A DNA stretch of 64,000 nt from Propionibacteriales bacterium (GTDB lineage: Bacteria; Actinomycetota; Actinomycetes; Propionibacteriales; Nocardioidaceae): positions 228,624-292,623 of the forward strand of contig JAPLCB010000003.1 of assembly GCA_026392455.1 (NCBI GenBank). Reading direction: 5' to 3'. Shown here piece after piece: positions 16,397 through 25,943 of this stretch. Made by a program: the position numbers and the translations under genes. Each line of letters begins with the position of its first letter. Position 1 is the first letter of the stretch. Below the pieces are notes generated by a model. The model worked only from the letters and a program-made list of their open reading frames with translations, did no database searches and was not told where the DNA came from.

Positions 16397-17863
16397 TCAG
16401 GCAGTGCCGCCGGTCAGCTTCTCGCGCAGCGCCTGCAGCGCCTCGTCGGAAGCCAGCGAACCACCCTCGGGCGCGTCGCCGTCGGTGCCGGCCTCGCTGG
16501 AGTACGAGGTGGCCTCGCCGGCCTCGGCCTCGGCAACCTTCGCCTCGGCCTGCTGCTTGACGTGGGCCTCCCAGCGCTCGTGCGCCTTGGCGTACTGGTC
16601 CTCCCAGACCTTGCGCTGGTCGTCGAAGCCCTCGAGCCACTCACCCGTGTCGGGGTCGAAGCCCTCGGGGTAGATGTAGTTGCCGGCCTCGTCGTAGGTC
16701 GCGGTCATGCCGTACAGCGTCGGGTCGAACTCCTCGACATCGGCTGCGGTGGCGGTCTCGTTGGCCTGCTTCAGCGACAGCGAGATCCGGCGACGCTCGA
16801 GGTCGATGTCGATGATCTTGACCATGACGTCGTCGTTGACCTGGACGACCTGCTCGGGGATCTCCACGTGACGCTCGGCCAGCTCGGAGATGTGCACCAG
16901 ACCCTCGATGCCCTCTTCCACACGGACGAAGGAACCGAACGGAACCAGCTTGGTGACCTTGCCGGGCACGATCTGGCCGATCTGGTTGGTCCGGGCGAAG
17001 TGCTGCCACGGGTCTTCCTGCGTCGCCTTGAGCGACAGCGACACGCGCTCGCGCTCCATGTCGACGTCGAGCACCTCGACGGTGACCTCGTCACCCACGG
17101 TGACGACCTCGGACGGGTGGTCGATGTGCTTCCAGGAGAGCTCGGAGACGTGCACCAGGCCGTCGACGCCACCCAGGTCCACGAACGCACCGAAGTTGAC
17201 GATGGAGGACACGACACCCTTGCGGATCTGGCCCTTCTGCAGCTGGGTGAGGAAACCGTGACGGACCTCGGACTGGGTCTGCTCGAGCCACGCACGCCGC
17301 GAGAGCACGACGTTGTTGCGGTTCTTGTCGAGCTCGATGATCTTCGCCTCGAGCTTCTGGCCGACGTACGGCTGCAGGTCGCGGACGCGGCGCATCTCGA
17401 CCAGCGACGCGGGCAGGAAGCCGCGCAGACCGATGTCCAGGATCAGGCCGCCCTTGACGACCTCGATGACGGTGCCCTCGACGACGCCGTCCTCTTCCTT
17501 GACCTGCTCGATGGTGCCCCAGGCGCGCTCGTACTGGGCGCGCTTCTTGGACAGGATCAGACGGCCTTCCTTGTCCTCCTTCTGGAGAACGAGGGCCTCG
17601 ACCGAGTCACCCACCTTGACGACCTCGTTGGGGTCGACGTCGTGCTTGATGGAGAGCTCACGGGAGGGGATGACACCTTCGGTCTTGTAACCGATGTCGA
17701 GAAGGACCTCGTCGCGGTCGACCTTGACGATGATGCCTTCGACGATGTCGCCGTCGTTGAAGAACTTGATGGTGGCGTCAATCGCGGCGAGGAAGTCTTC
17801 CTCGGAGCCGATGTCGTTGATCGCGACCTGCGGTGCGTTGGCGTACAGGATGGATGAAGTCAT
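16397..17863 (-). CDS. rpsA: 30S ribosomal protein S1
   Basis: 488 residues. RNA-binding ribosomal protein that helps mRNA docking. Four S1 domains in tandem (roughly residues 35-105, 120-190, 205-275 and 290-365), for example GDIVEGIIVKVDRDEVLLDIGYK and RKGVVSSIVNFGAFVDLGGVDGLVHVSELSW, then an acidic, Glu/Ala-rich tail. This is the short, four-domain actinobacterial form. The start ATG 17863 (MTSSILYANAPQ) matches actinobacterial S1; an in-frame ATG 31 codons upstream lacks conservation. About 260 bases of promoter/leader separate it from the divergent methyltransferase gene, with no motif I can identify. Confidence 0.96.
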   Translation of the reverse strand: MTSSILYANAPQVAINDIGSEEDFLAAIDATIKFFNDGDIVEGIIVKVDRDEVLLDIGYKTEGVIPSRELSIKHDVDPNEVVKVGDSVEALVLQKEDKEGRLILSKKRAQYERAWGTIEQVKEEDGVVEGTVIEVVKGGLILDIGLRGFLPASLVEMRRVRDLQPYVGQKLEAKIIELDKNRNNVVLSRRAWLEQTQSEVRHGFLTQLQKGQIRKGVVSSIVNFGAFVDLGGVDGLVHVSELSWKHIDHPSEVVTVGDEVTVEVLDVDMERERVSLSLKATQEDPWQHFARTNQIGQIVPGKVTKLVPFGSFVRVEEGIEGLVHISELAERHVEIPEQVVQVNDDVMVKIIDIDLERRRISLSLKQANETATAADVEEFDPTLYGMTATYDEAGNYIYPEGFDPDTGEWLEGFDDQRKVWEDQYAKAHERWEAHVKQQAEAKVAEAEAGEATSYSSEAGTDGDAPEGGSLASDEALQALREKLTGGTA

Positions 17864-18125
17864 AAGGGAAATTGATCCTTGGTGGACAGATGTAGTGCGG
17901 GCACGCGCAGAAACCGGTGCTGCCGGAGGCCGCCCATCAGGCACAGCCTCCATCACGAAGGATTTCGCAAGGCCCCGAAAGAACCGAGGCCTGACAGCGA
18001 GCTAGAGGCTGCTACGTCTGAGACTCAGGCAGACTTCTGGCGCAGAGGGAATCGTACGGCGTTCGGAGCACCTGAGTCCAACCCGGGCTGGACGGGCCGG
18101 GCCCGCACAGTGCAATCATCTCCCC

Positions 18126-18938
18126 ATGACCGTCCCCCACCGACCGGTCCGTGCCGAGCGCAGGCCCGTCGACGAGCAGGACTCACTGACCGCCAACCGG
18201 GCCGACTGGGACCGTTACGCCGACGAGTACCAGTCCACGCACGGGGAGTTCCTGGGCGACGACGGCTTCCTGTGGGGCCCGGAGGGCCAGCGCGAGGACA
18301 CCATCGGGGCGCTGGGCGACGTCGCCGGCAAGGACGTTCTCGAGCTCGGATGCGGTGCCGCCCAGTGCTCCCGCTGGGTGCTTCGGCACGGCGGCCGGCC
18401 GGTCGGCCTGGACGTCTCGATGCGTCAGCTCCAGCACAGCCGCCGGATCGACCTCGAGCACGGCACCTCGGTACCGACGATCTGTGCCGGCGCCGCGGCC
18501 ATCCCGTTCGCCGACGAGGCCTTCGACATCGTGTTCTCGGCGTTCGGAGCCCTGCAGTTCATCGCCGACGCCGACGCACTGGTCGCCGAGATGGCCCGGG
18601 TCACGCGTCGCGGCGGCCGGCTGGCCTTCTCGGTCACCCATCCGACCCGGTGGATGTTCCCCGACGACCCGACCGAGGGCGGGCTGACCGCGAGCCAGTC
18701 GTACTGGGACCGCACCCCGTACGTCGAGGTCGACGACGAGACAGGCGAGACCGCCTACGTGGAGCACCACCGCACGCTCGGCGACTGGGTCCGCGCTCTG
18801 AGCCGCCACGGCTACCGCCTGGTCGACCTCGTCGAGCCCGAGTGGCCGGCCGAGCACGAGCGGGTCTGGGGCGGCTGGAGCCGCACCCGCGGCCTGATCA
18901 CCCCCGGAACAGCGATCTACGTCGCCGACCTCACCTGA
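18126..18938 (+). CDS. Class I SAM-dependent methyltransferase
   Basis: 270 residues. The SAM-binding motif I is VLELGCGAAQCSRWVL near residue 61, followed by GLDVSMRQLQHSR (motif II region), then FDIVFSAFGALQFIAD and the post-motif RGGRLAFSVTHP. This is the Methyltransf_11 type with a substrate that cannot be named. The N-terminus DSLTANRADWDRYADEYQ is typical of an actinobacterial family often annotated as SAM-methyltransferase. Hexamer AATCAT lies six bases before the ATG. It converges on the DUF3068 gene. Confidence 0.85.
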   Translation: MTVPHRPVRAERRPVDEQDSLTANRADWDRYADEYQSTHGEFLGDDGFLWGPEGQREDTIGALGDVAGKDVLELGCGAAQCSRWVLRHGGRPVGLDVSMRQLQHSRRIDLEHGTSVPTICAGAAAIPFADEAFDIVFSAFGALQFIADADALVAEMARVTRRGGRLAFSVTHPTRWMFPDDPTEGGLTASQSYWDRTPYVEVDDETGETAYVEHHRTLGDWVRALSRHGYRLVDLVEPEWPAEHERVWGGWSRTRGLITPGTAIYVADLT

Positions 18939-18981
18939 GGCCGACGACGTAGGTCGTGATCAGTGCTGCGCTCCCCGCTCG

Positions 18982-19968
18982 TCAGCGGTGAGCGCCGGCG
19001 AACTCCTTCTCGGGCGCGGCCGGAGCCGGCGTGGCCTTGCGACGACCCAGGAAGATTCCGCCGATCAGCATCAGCAGCCCCACCACGAAGAGGACCTGCG
19101 GCACGACGTTGCGGACCAGGTTCAGCATCGTTCCCTGCGATCCGTAGTCGTCGATGTTCTTGCGGACCGTCTTCTCGTCGTAGGTCACGACCGCCTTGGT
19201 GGTGGTGATCTGCGGGACGCCCTGGTAGTCGATGGTGTTGTCCTGAGCCTCGACCCGCTTGATGATGACGCCGGTGTGCGGCTCGACCCACAGGGTGCGG
19301 TCGACGGAGTACATCATCTCGCCGGTGGCCTGCTCACTGCCCTGACCCCCGAGGAGGCTGACCGGAAGCTGGATCTCGTCGACCTTCGTCGGCGGGACGA
19401 CCTGGCTGAACTTGTAGACCTCCATGTCCTCGATCTTCGTCGTCTCGACGTAGCTGATCGGGACCGTGGCGGCCAGGGTGCTGTCCCAGAAGTTGTAGGT
19501 CTTCTTCTCGGTCTCGAAGGGGAACTTCGCGACCAGACCGGAGTAGTGGATCGGCTTCTGCGTGTTGGCTGCATCCGAGATGAAGTCACCCTCGGCCTTC
19601 GGGTCCGCCTCGCCGGTACGAGCGTCGAACGTCATCCGCTCGACCTCGCCGCGGATGATCTTCCTGCCGTCGACGAAGGCGACCATGGAGCCGGCCGAGT
19701 CGGTGGTCACCGTGGTGTTCACGTAGGTGACCTTGCCCTCGGGCGGGTTCGCGACCCCGACGGTGTTGACCTCGATCGCCAGGTCGGTCTGGATCTCCTT
19801 CAACGACGCGGCGTCGAAGACGGTGGCGCCCTTGGCCTCGAGGCCGGTGACGCTGCGCTGGTTCTCCGGCGCCACCGCCACGTGCGGGTACACGTAGAAA
19901 CGGATCATCGGCGCGAGGACGATCAGGAACGCCCCCACGGCGATCATTGCAAGACTTGTTCGGCGCAT
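18982..19968 (-). CDS. DUF3068 membrane-anchored protein
   Basis: 328 residues. A membrane helix near the N-terminus (about 5-25), a large extracytoplasmic region of beta-strand character, then a C-terminal helix (about 285-307, VPQVLFVVGLLMLIGGIFLG) and a short Ala/Pro tail. This layout and sequence fit DUF3068, a family some databases relate to actinobacterial PorA-like proteins. Role unknown; the location beside envelope genes fits a surface function. ATG 19968 has a good ribosome site (GGGAGGGA). Confidence 0.8.
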   Translation of the reverse strand: MRRTSLAMIAVGAFLIVLAPMIRFYVYPHVAVAPENQRSVTGLEAKGATVFDAASLKEIQTDLAIEVNTVGVANPPEGKVTYVNTTVTTDSAGSMVAFVDGRKIIRGEVERMTFDARTGEADPKAEGDFISDAANTQKPIHYSGLVAKFPFETEKKTYNFWDSTLAATVPISYVETTKIEDMEVYKFSQVVPPTKVDEIQLPVSLLGGQGSEQATGEMMYSVDRTLWVEPHTGVIIKRVEAQDNTIDYQGVPQITTTKAVVTYDEKTVRKNIDDYGSQGTMLNLVRNVVPQVLFVVGLLMLIGGIFLGRRKATPAPAAPEKEFAGAHR

Positions 19969-20113
19969 GACGCGCTCCCTCCCAGTACGGTTCGCGCCGT
20001 GGGCTCCCTCCCGCAACGCTCTCCGAGCGTAACAGGAAACACGGTCTAAACAGGACATTAACCGCCTTGTAACCCGAATCGTGACATTCAGGTATAGACA
20101 GGTTGTCTGACCG

Positions 20114-20857
20114 TCAGGATGGCGCGCGAGCGACGATCCAGAGGTTCCAGGTGATCAGCTCGCGCAGCACCGGGATCCGGAGCAGGAACGAGGACCACGC
20201 CGGCAGGTAGCGCGGTCGCAGGTCGAGGACCTCCAGGTCCGGGCGGCTGCTCAACCACCGCAGGCCGTCGGTGACCGACGCCGGGAACATCGAGGTCCCG
20301 AAGACGTTCTTCGGCGGGCGCCCGTTCTTGCGCTCGTAGCGGCGCGCCGCGTAGCGCCCGCCCACCAGGTGCCAGGGCGAGGTCTCGTGACCACCCCAGG
20401 GGCCGAGCCAGATCGTGTAGGAGAGCACGACGACTCCCCCGGGCCGGACGACCCGGACGATCTCGTCGCAGACCTCGCCGAGGTCGCGGACGTGCTCGAG
20501 CAAGTTCGAGGAGAACGCGACGTCGACCGAACCGTCGCGCAGCGGTGCCTGCTGGGCCAGCCCCACCACCGAACCCGGAGTCCGTCGTCCGTGCAGGCGG
20601 ATCTCCTCGATGTCGGCATCGACCAGCACCGTGGTGGCACCGGCCGAGCGGAACGCCTCGGAGTAGAACCCCGGACCACCGCCGAAGTCCGCCACGGTCG
20701 CACCGTCGAGCTCGACGTACGGACGCACCAGGTCGACCGCGTCGTCGGCGATGAGCCGGTAGAAGCCGTCCGGATCGGTCTGCTCCGTCAGGAACGAACG
20801 GAACAACCTCACAGACCGGGCTAATCCGGAAGATCGGTATAAACGGACAAACACCAC
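20114..20857 (-). CDS. Class I SAM-dependent methyltransferase
   Basis: 247 residues. Motif I is VADFGGGPGFYSEAF near residue 53, then DADIEEIRLHG, SVDVAFSSNLLEHVRD and VVRPGGVVVLSYT. The C-terminal region is hydrophobic. The family often methylates sugars or lipids; here it stands opposite a GT4 glycosyltransferase gene, so a glycan or lipid substrate is plausible but not shown. The start is fixed by TAACAT-N6-GTG. Confidence 0.85.
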   Translation of the reverse strand: MVFVRLYRSSGLARSVRLFRSFLTEQTDPDGFYRLIADDAVDLVRPYVELDGATVADFGGGPGFYSEAFRSAGATTVLVDADIEEIRLHGRRTPGSVVGLAQQAPLRDGSVDVAFSSNLLEHVRDLGEVCDEIVRVVRPGGVVVLSYTIWLGPWGGHETSPWHLVGGRYAARRYERKNGRPPKNVFGTSMFPASVTDGLRWLSSRPDLEVLDLRPRYLPAWSSFLLRIPVLRELITWNLWIVARAPS

Positions 20858-20869
20858 ATTCCAATGTTA
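20858..20869 (-). promoter_or_regulatory. Leaderless -10 element of the methyltransferase
   Basis: TAACAT (20864-20869, minus strand), six bases, then GTG 20857. Confidence 0.55.
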
Positions 20870-20913
20870 CCCTCAACACATATTCGGTATCGCACCGGGG
20901 AGGGAGAACCACT

Positions 20914-22071
20914 GTGCGGTCCTTGAAGAGGGAATCTCAGCCTGCCCGGTCGACAGCACCGTCGAACGTGGTGGTCCTGAACTGGCGTGACCCGTGGCAC
21001 CCCGAGGGTGGGGGCTCCGAGCTCTACGTCCACCAGATTGCGCGCCAGCTGCGCGACTCAGGGACATCGGTCACCTGGGTGACTGCGGCCTACCCGGACG
21101 CGGCCCGCGACGAGGTCGTCGACGGCATCCGCTTCATCCGGCGCGGCGGCCACCTCACTGTCTACCTGTGGGTCGCCGTCCTGTTGCTCACCGGCGCGCT
21201 CAAGCGCCGGCTCGGCAGGCTGGACGCCGTCCTGGAGGTCCAGAACGGGATGCCGTTCCTGGCATCCTGGCTGACCGGCGCCCGGGTGGTGGTGCTGGTG
21301 CACCACGTCCACCGCGAGCAGTGGAACATCGTCGGCCCGGTCCTCGCCCGCGTCGGCTGGTTCCTGGAGTCCCGCGTCGCCGTACGGGCCAACCGCGGGC
21401 GTCGCTACGTCGCGGTGTCGGACATGACCCGCCGCGAGCTGGTCGACCTGGGCGTCCGCGCGAACGACATCGCGCTGGCCTACAACGGGATGCCGCCGGT
21501 CCCCGAGTACCACGCCGGAACCCGCCACCCGGACCCGACCCTGATCGTGCTCAGCCGACTGGTGCCGCACAAGCAGATCGACCACGTGATCACCGCCATG
21601 CCTGCGCTGGCCGAGGAGTTCCCGAACCTCCGACTCCGGGTCCTGGGTGACGGATGGTGGCGCGAGGAGCTCCAGGAGCAGGTGGCACAGCTGGCCGAGA
21701 CCACCGGGGTCGACTACGACATCGACTTCCTCGGCCACGTCAGCGACCGCACCAAGTTCGAGGAGCTGTCCCGGGCGTGGGTGCACGTGCTGCCGTCGGT
21801 GAAGGAGGGCTGGGGCCTCTCGATCGTCGAGGCGGGCTACGCCGGAACCCCCTCCGTCGCCTACTCCAGCGCAGGCGGGGTCACCGAGTCGATCCTGGAC
21901 GGCGTGAGCGGCCTCCTCGCCGCCGACCAGCCGGATCTCACGGCCCAGATCGCCGCGATCCTGCGCTCCCCCCTGCTCCGTGAGGAGCTCGGCCACAAGG
22001 CCCAGGTGCACGCGAACGAGTTCACCTGGGAAGCCGCGGCCGCCACGATCGGCGCCGCGCTCGAGGCCTGA
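20914..22071 (+). CDS. Glycosyltransferase family 4
   Basis: 385 residues with a GT-B fold, retaining type. The N-terminal acceptor domain begins VVLNWRDPWHPEGGGSELYVHQ, with the glycine-rich loop typical of GT4. The C-terminal donor domain has LIVLSRLVPHKQIDHVI and the EX7E-like block VKEGWGLSIVEAGYAGTPSVAY. It probably adds a sugar from a nucleotide or lipid donor to an envelope glycan or glycolipid. GTG 20914 follows GGGGAGGGAG. A very strong hairpin terminator lies 27 bases after the stop. Confidence 0.9.
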   Translation: MRSLKRESQPARSTAPSNVVVLNWRDPWHPEGGGSELYVHQIARQLRDSGTSVTWVTAAYPDAARDEVVDGIRFIRRGGHLTVYLWVAVLLLTGALKRRLGRLDAVLEVQNGMPFLASWLTGARVVVLVHHVHREQWNIVGPVLARVGWFLESRVAVRANRGRRYVAVSDMTRRELVDLGVRANDIALAYNGMPPVPEYHAGTRHPDPTLIVLSRLVPHKQIDHVITAMPALAEEFPNLRLRVLGDGWWREELQEQVAQLAETTGVDYDIDFLGHVSDRTKFEELSRAWVHVLPSVKEGWGLSIVEAGYAGTPSVAYSSAGGVTESILDGVSGLLAADQPDLTAQIAAILRSPLLREELGHKAQVHANEFTWEAAAATIGAALEA

Positions 22072-22098
22072 GGCCGCTCCACCCCCACCAGGTCAGAG

Positions 22099-22146
22099 AC
22101 AGATCAAGGCCCACCCGGTCCGAGGACCGGGTGGGCCTTGATCTGT
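22099..22146. terminator. Perfect 23-base hairpin between convergent genes
   Basis: Arms 22099-22121 and 22124-22146 are perfect reverse complements with a two-base loop. It lies between the stops of the GT4 gene and the small DUF2613-like gene and can serve both strands. Confidence 0.85.
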
Positions 22147-22157
22147 GTCTGGTCGGG

Positions 22158-22355
22158 CTACTTGTCGTAGCTCGGCGAGTTCACGTTGTCGAGATTCGCC
22201 GACGTTGCCGACGGCTGCGTGACGTTGGCGGCCACCTGGGTGGAGGCCACAGCGAAGGCACCAGCCACGACGGCCCCACCCACGGCTGCGGTCGCGATCG
22301 CGGTGAACGTCGTGACGGTGCTACCTGCTGCTACACCTAGACCAAGAAATGACAT
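22158..22355 (-). CDS. Small membrane protein next to the aftD operon (DUF2613-like)
   Basis: 65 residues. One long hydrophobic segment (about 10-40), then a polar C-terminus (SANLDNVNSPSYDK). In mycobacteria a small DUF2613 membrane protein sits next to aftD; size, layout and location match, although sequence similarity is only suggestive. The gene is the last of the minus-strand run that begins with aftD and ends at the strong terminator. Confidence 0.6.
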   Translation of the reverse strand: MSFLGLGVAAGSTVTTFTAIATAAVGGAVVAGAFAVASTQVAANVTQPSATSANLDNVNSPSYDK

Positions 22356-22398
22356 TGGGTTCCCTCACCCTTCGTTGTACGTACTCCCACTGCCCATG

Positions 22399-24150
22399 CT
22401 ACCCCGTCTTGTCCTTTTTGCCACCAATCTGGCGAAGTGTGAGGAAAAGTGCCAGAAGGACGGTGCCGAACGCGATCACGTCCGCGCCCACGATCACCAC
22501 CGCGGACGCGGGAACCGCGGAGACGGCGCCGGCTCCCAGATCCACGAGCATCAGCTCCGGCCCGTCGACGAGGACCTCCCCGGCGGCCACCAGCGGCGCC
22601 GCGTCGACCGACGCCGCCCCCGCCGCGGTGCGCTCGAGGAGGACGTAGCGGACCCCGTCCCGAGCCAGCACTGGGCCGAGGTCGGACCGGGAGCTCACCG
22701 CTGACGCGATCCGGGCTGCGATCGGGTCCTCCCCCGCGACCACGATCCCAGGACCGACCACCAGCGTGTCGTTGGTGATCACGTCGCCGGGCAGGAAGCG
22801 CAGGGCCGGGTCGAGGGCCGCCCGGCCGTCGTTCCACGGGTAGGACTGGTACGCCGAGAACGGGAGCGCCACGGTACGTCGGCTCGCCGCGGGCTGGTCC
22901 TCGAGCACGGCGCGGACCTGCGACCAGTCCGAGGGGTAGTGCACCGGTTCCAGCTTTCCGGCGATCCCCCAGGCCAGGCTCGGGAGCAGCACCACCGGGA
23001 GCAGTGCTGCCCCGACGACGACCCCGCGCGCCGGTCGACCCCGGCGACGCAGGGCCGTGCCGCCCGCGTCCAACGCCATCCCGAACCCCACCGAGACCGC
23101 GAGCGCGAGCAGCGCCGACCACTTCTGGGAATCGCGCAGGATCCCGGCTCCCGGGACGTTGCGCACCAACCAGGTGACCAGGTCGTGGCCGGCGCCGAAG
23201 GTCGGGAGCAGCGCCAGGACCAGCCCGGTGCCGGCGAGCAGGAGCAGGGGTAGCGCGAACGAAGGCTCCGCGTGCCGAGGCCCCCGGCGTGCCACCCGCA
23301 CCAGCTGCACGAGCGCTGCCAGCGAGAGGGCGACGGCGAGCAGCACCAGGAGGAACGAGTCGCGTTCACCGGGAACGGTCGCGCTCTTCCAGATACCGCC
23401 GAGACTGAGGACCGAGCCGACCACCCCCAGCGGCGAGTCCGATCGTGCAGCGAACGCGTCGACCCCGGAGACCGCCGTGGGTTCGGCGTCACCGAGCAGT
23501 CCGGGCAGCAGCCAGGGCAGGTTCACCAGCACGACCGTGCCGGTGACAGCCAGCAGCGGCCGGGTCGCTGCTCGTCGCCCGGCCAGGGCCAGGGCCACCA
23601 ACCCGGCCAGGATCCCGCCCGTAGGGCTCCCCGCCGAGGCCAGCGCGAGCGGAAGAACCAGGGCGGCGAGGGTCACGGCATCCGGACCGGCCCGGAACCG
23701 CAGGGCCGTCTGCGCCACCCACGGAAGAGCGGCGTACCCGAGCAGCAGACCCCAGTGACCGATCGCCAGGCGCTCCAGCACCCACGGGTTCCAGAGGTAG
23801 AGCACGCCTGCGCCCAACGACGCCAGCTGCGCCCCGGGTCCGAGCAGCGACGCCACGAGGCTGCGCATCCCCAGCCCGGCGAGCACCAGGGCAGCGAGCA
23901 GCAACGCCTTCTGGACCAGGTCGCCCGGCGCCAGGTGGCTCAGCGCCGAGACAACGGCGTCCGCCGGAACGGCGCGAGGAACCGACCCGTCCAGACCGAG
24001 CCAGGCGGCCTTCGGCGGCTGCGACGGAACGAAGGACATGTCCCCGATCAGCACGTACCCACGCGAGACCAGGACCGGAGCCAGCGCCAGCGCTGCGAGC
24101 GCGACCAGCGCGACCGGAGCAGCTGCACGGCCGACGGCTCCCTGCTTCAT
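22399..24150 (-). CDS. Polytopic membrane protein (GT-C-like), co-translated with aftD group
   Basis: 583 residues, about 10-12 membrane helices in the first two thirds, then an extracytoplasmic region and a last helix near the C-terminus (about 545-570). The loop after the first helix has YVLIGDMSF, a single acidic residue in the place where GT-C enzymes carry their catalytic acid, and LYLWNPWVLERLAIGHWGLLLGYAALPW resembles the matching part of AftD. Specific function unknown. The start overlaps the upstream gene stop by four bases (ATGA). It may be a glycosyltransferase or a transport/assembly protein for arabinan or another lipid-linked glycan. Confidence 0.7.
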   Translation of the reverse strand: MKQGAVGRAAAPVALVALAALALAPVLVSRGYVLIGDMSFVPSQPPKAAWLGLDGSVPRAVPADAVVSALSHLAPGDLVQKALLLAALVLAGLGMRSLVASLLGPGAQLASLGAGVLYLWNPWVLERLAIGHWGLLLGYAALPWVAQTALRFRAGPDAVTLAALVLPLALASAGSPTGGILAGLVALALAGRRAATRPLLAVTGTVVLVNLPWLLPGLLGDAEPTAVSGVDAFAARSDSPLGVVGSVLSLGGIWKSATVPGERDSFLLVLLAVALSLAALVQLVRVARRGPRHAEPSFALPLLLLAGTGLVLALLPTFGAGHDLVTWLVRNVPGAGILRDSQKWSALLALAVSVGFGMALDAGGTALRRRGRPARGVVVGAALLPVVLLPSLAWGIAGKLEPVHYPSDWSQVRAVLEDQPAASRRTVALPFSAYQSYPWNDGRAALDPALRFLPGDVITNDTLVVGPGIVVAGEDPIAARIASAVSSRSDLGPVLARDGVRYVLLERTAAGAASVDAAPLVAAGEVLVDGPELMLVDLGAGAVSAVPASAVVIVGADVIAFGTVLLALFLTLRQIGGKKDKTG

Positions 24151-25943
24151 CGTCCCTCGGGCCGCGGCACGCCCGCCGACGCGTTCGTCAGGCACAGGGT
24201 GGCGACCGGGTCGTCCAGGGTCATCCGGAAGTTCACGAACCCCCCGTTGACGACGACGTCGATCGCATGCAGGCCGGACCGGACCGCGAACCGCTGCTCG
24301 CTGCCGGCGACCAGGAGCGTGGCGAAGCCGTCGGCGCTGGTGTAGTAACCGATCCGCAGCACCCAGCGACCGGCCGGGACCTCGGCCTGCATCGGCACCA
24401 GGACCCCGGCTGCGCGCACCGGGTAGCCGCAAGCCTTGTCCTGCGACGGTGCTGTCTCCACCGGACCGTCCAGGACCACCGGGGCCAGCGATCCGTCCTC
24501 GCGCACGATCCGCAGCGTGTGGCTGGGGAGGTCGAAGACGGGGTTCTCCGGCGCCACCCCGATGACGTGGGAGACCGTCGCGCGCGCGCCGTACCAGGTA
24601 CTGATCACCTCGTCGGGTACGCCGGTGTCGAGCAGCACCACGGCAGGATCGGCCCTCAGGCCCGACCGGAGCGCGTCGACGTAGTCACGCTCCTCGGAGT
24701 GGTACAGGTTGCTGGCCAGGAAGCCCGTCGTGACCGCCGCCGACGCCACCAGGGCAACCGAGGACGCCACCGCTACGGTCCGCTCGAGCGCGGCGGTCGT
24801 CAACAGGTACCCGCGGTGGGTCAGGTCCGGGAAGGTGATGTCGCGGAGCGCCCCCGCGAGGCAGAGAACGGCTACCACCGCGACCTCGGCGCCGAACCGG
24901 TGGATCAGCCCGAGGGAGGCCACCAGGTCTGCTCGGCCACTGACGGCCAGCACCCCCACCGAACCGGCGACGAACACCACCAGCAACGCCCAGCTCAGCC
25001 GGGCCGACGGACCGCCGTACTGGGTGCTGAAACCGACCAGCGCCAGCAGCAGGGCGCCGCTCAGCGCGACGGTCCAGGAGAACGGGATCAGGTAGGCGGT
25101 GGCCGGCAGGTTGCCCGTCCACGGACCGCCGAGCACCTCGGCAATGCTGTGCCGCAGGTAGCCGGTGACCACGTCGCCGAGCTCGCTGCCGAACTCCAGC
25201 GGAAGCGGCGCGACCTGCCACCGCAGGACGGCGTAGCCGGCCAGGACCAGGACGAGGGCGACCCACACCAGCACCTGGTCGGCGAGCACGGTCGCGACCC
25301 GGGCACGGACGGTCGGAGCGGAGGCGGTGATCGCCAGGACCCCCAGGACGACGACCGGGGCGAGGACCGCCCGCTCGTCGAAGAGCAACGCCGCAGCGAC
25401 CGCGGCGACCACGACGACCCAGCGTCGCCGGTCCCCCGTACGAACGGCTCCCAGGGCAGCCCACAGCGCCACCAGCAGGAAGAACGTCGCACCCCAGAGC
25501 TCCAGCCCGAGCACCCACCACTGGGTCGACCACAGCGTCAAGGGCGAGAACGCGAACATCACCAGCAGCGGCAGCCGCAACCAGCGCTCGCCCAGGACCT
25601 GGGTGAGCACGATCCAGAGCATCGCGGTGGCTGCCGCCTGAAGCAGCAGCACCTCACCCGCGGCGAGCGTCCAGTTCAGCGGGGCCAGATCGACACTCGC
25701 CCGGACGATCGCCGACCCGCCGGGCGAGAAGCCGCCGGCGTAGTCGCCGGTCAACGCGGAGAGCCCGTGCCGTTCGGTGGTCGAGGCCATCGTCAGGAAG
25801 TCGTCCTGCGAGAAGTAGCCCTGACCGAGCAGGATCGTCCGCCACAGGAACTGGGCTCCCAGCACGACGAGGGCGGCCGCACCGGCGCGGGAGAGCCAGG
25901 TCCGCACCGCGGCAGGCTCGGGAGTTGCCTCGACGTCAGCCAT
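24147..25943 (-). CDS. Putative GT-C-type membrane glycosyltransferase
   Basis: 598 residues with about ten membrane helices in the first 440 residues and a C-terminal beta-rich extracytoplasmic domain. The first loop contains GYFSQDDFLTM: an acidic pair right after helix 1, the hallmark position of GT-C enzymes that use lipid-phosphate sugars. The C-terminal domain has CGYPVRAAGVLVPMQAEVP and may bind glycan. ATG 25943 overlaps the aftD stop by eight bases and the stop overlaps the next gene by four, so the three are made from one mRNA with coupled translation. Confidence 0.75.
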   Translation of the reverse strand: MADVEATPEPAAVRTWLSRAGAAALVVLGAQFLWRTILLGQGYFSQDDFLTMASTTERHGLSALTGDYAGGFSPGGSAIVRASVDLAPLNWTLAAGEVLLLQAAATAMLWIVLTQVLGERWLRLPLLVMFAFSPLTLWSTQWWVLGLELWGATFFLLVALWAALGAVRTGDRRRWVVVVAAVAAALLFDERAVLAPVVVLGVLAITASAPTVRARVATVLADQVLVWVALVLVLAGYAVLRWQVAPLPLEFGSELGDVVTGYLRHSIAEVLGGPWTGNLPATAYLIPFSWTVALSGALLLALVGFSTQYGGPSARLSWALLVVFVAGSVGVLAVSGRADLVASLGLIHRFGAEVAVVAVLCLAGALRDITFPDLTHRGYLLTTAALERTVAVASSVALVASAAVTTGFLASNLYHSEERDYVDALRSGLRADPAVVLLDTGVPDEVISTWYGARATVSHVIGVAPENPVFDLPSHTLRIVREDGSLAPVVLDGPVETAPSQDKACGYPVRAAGVLVPMQAEVPAGRWVLRIGYYTSADGFATLLVAGSEQRFAVRSGLHAIDVVVNGGFVNFRMTLDDPVATLCLTNASAGVPRPEGR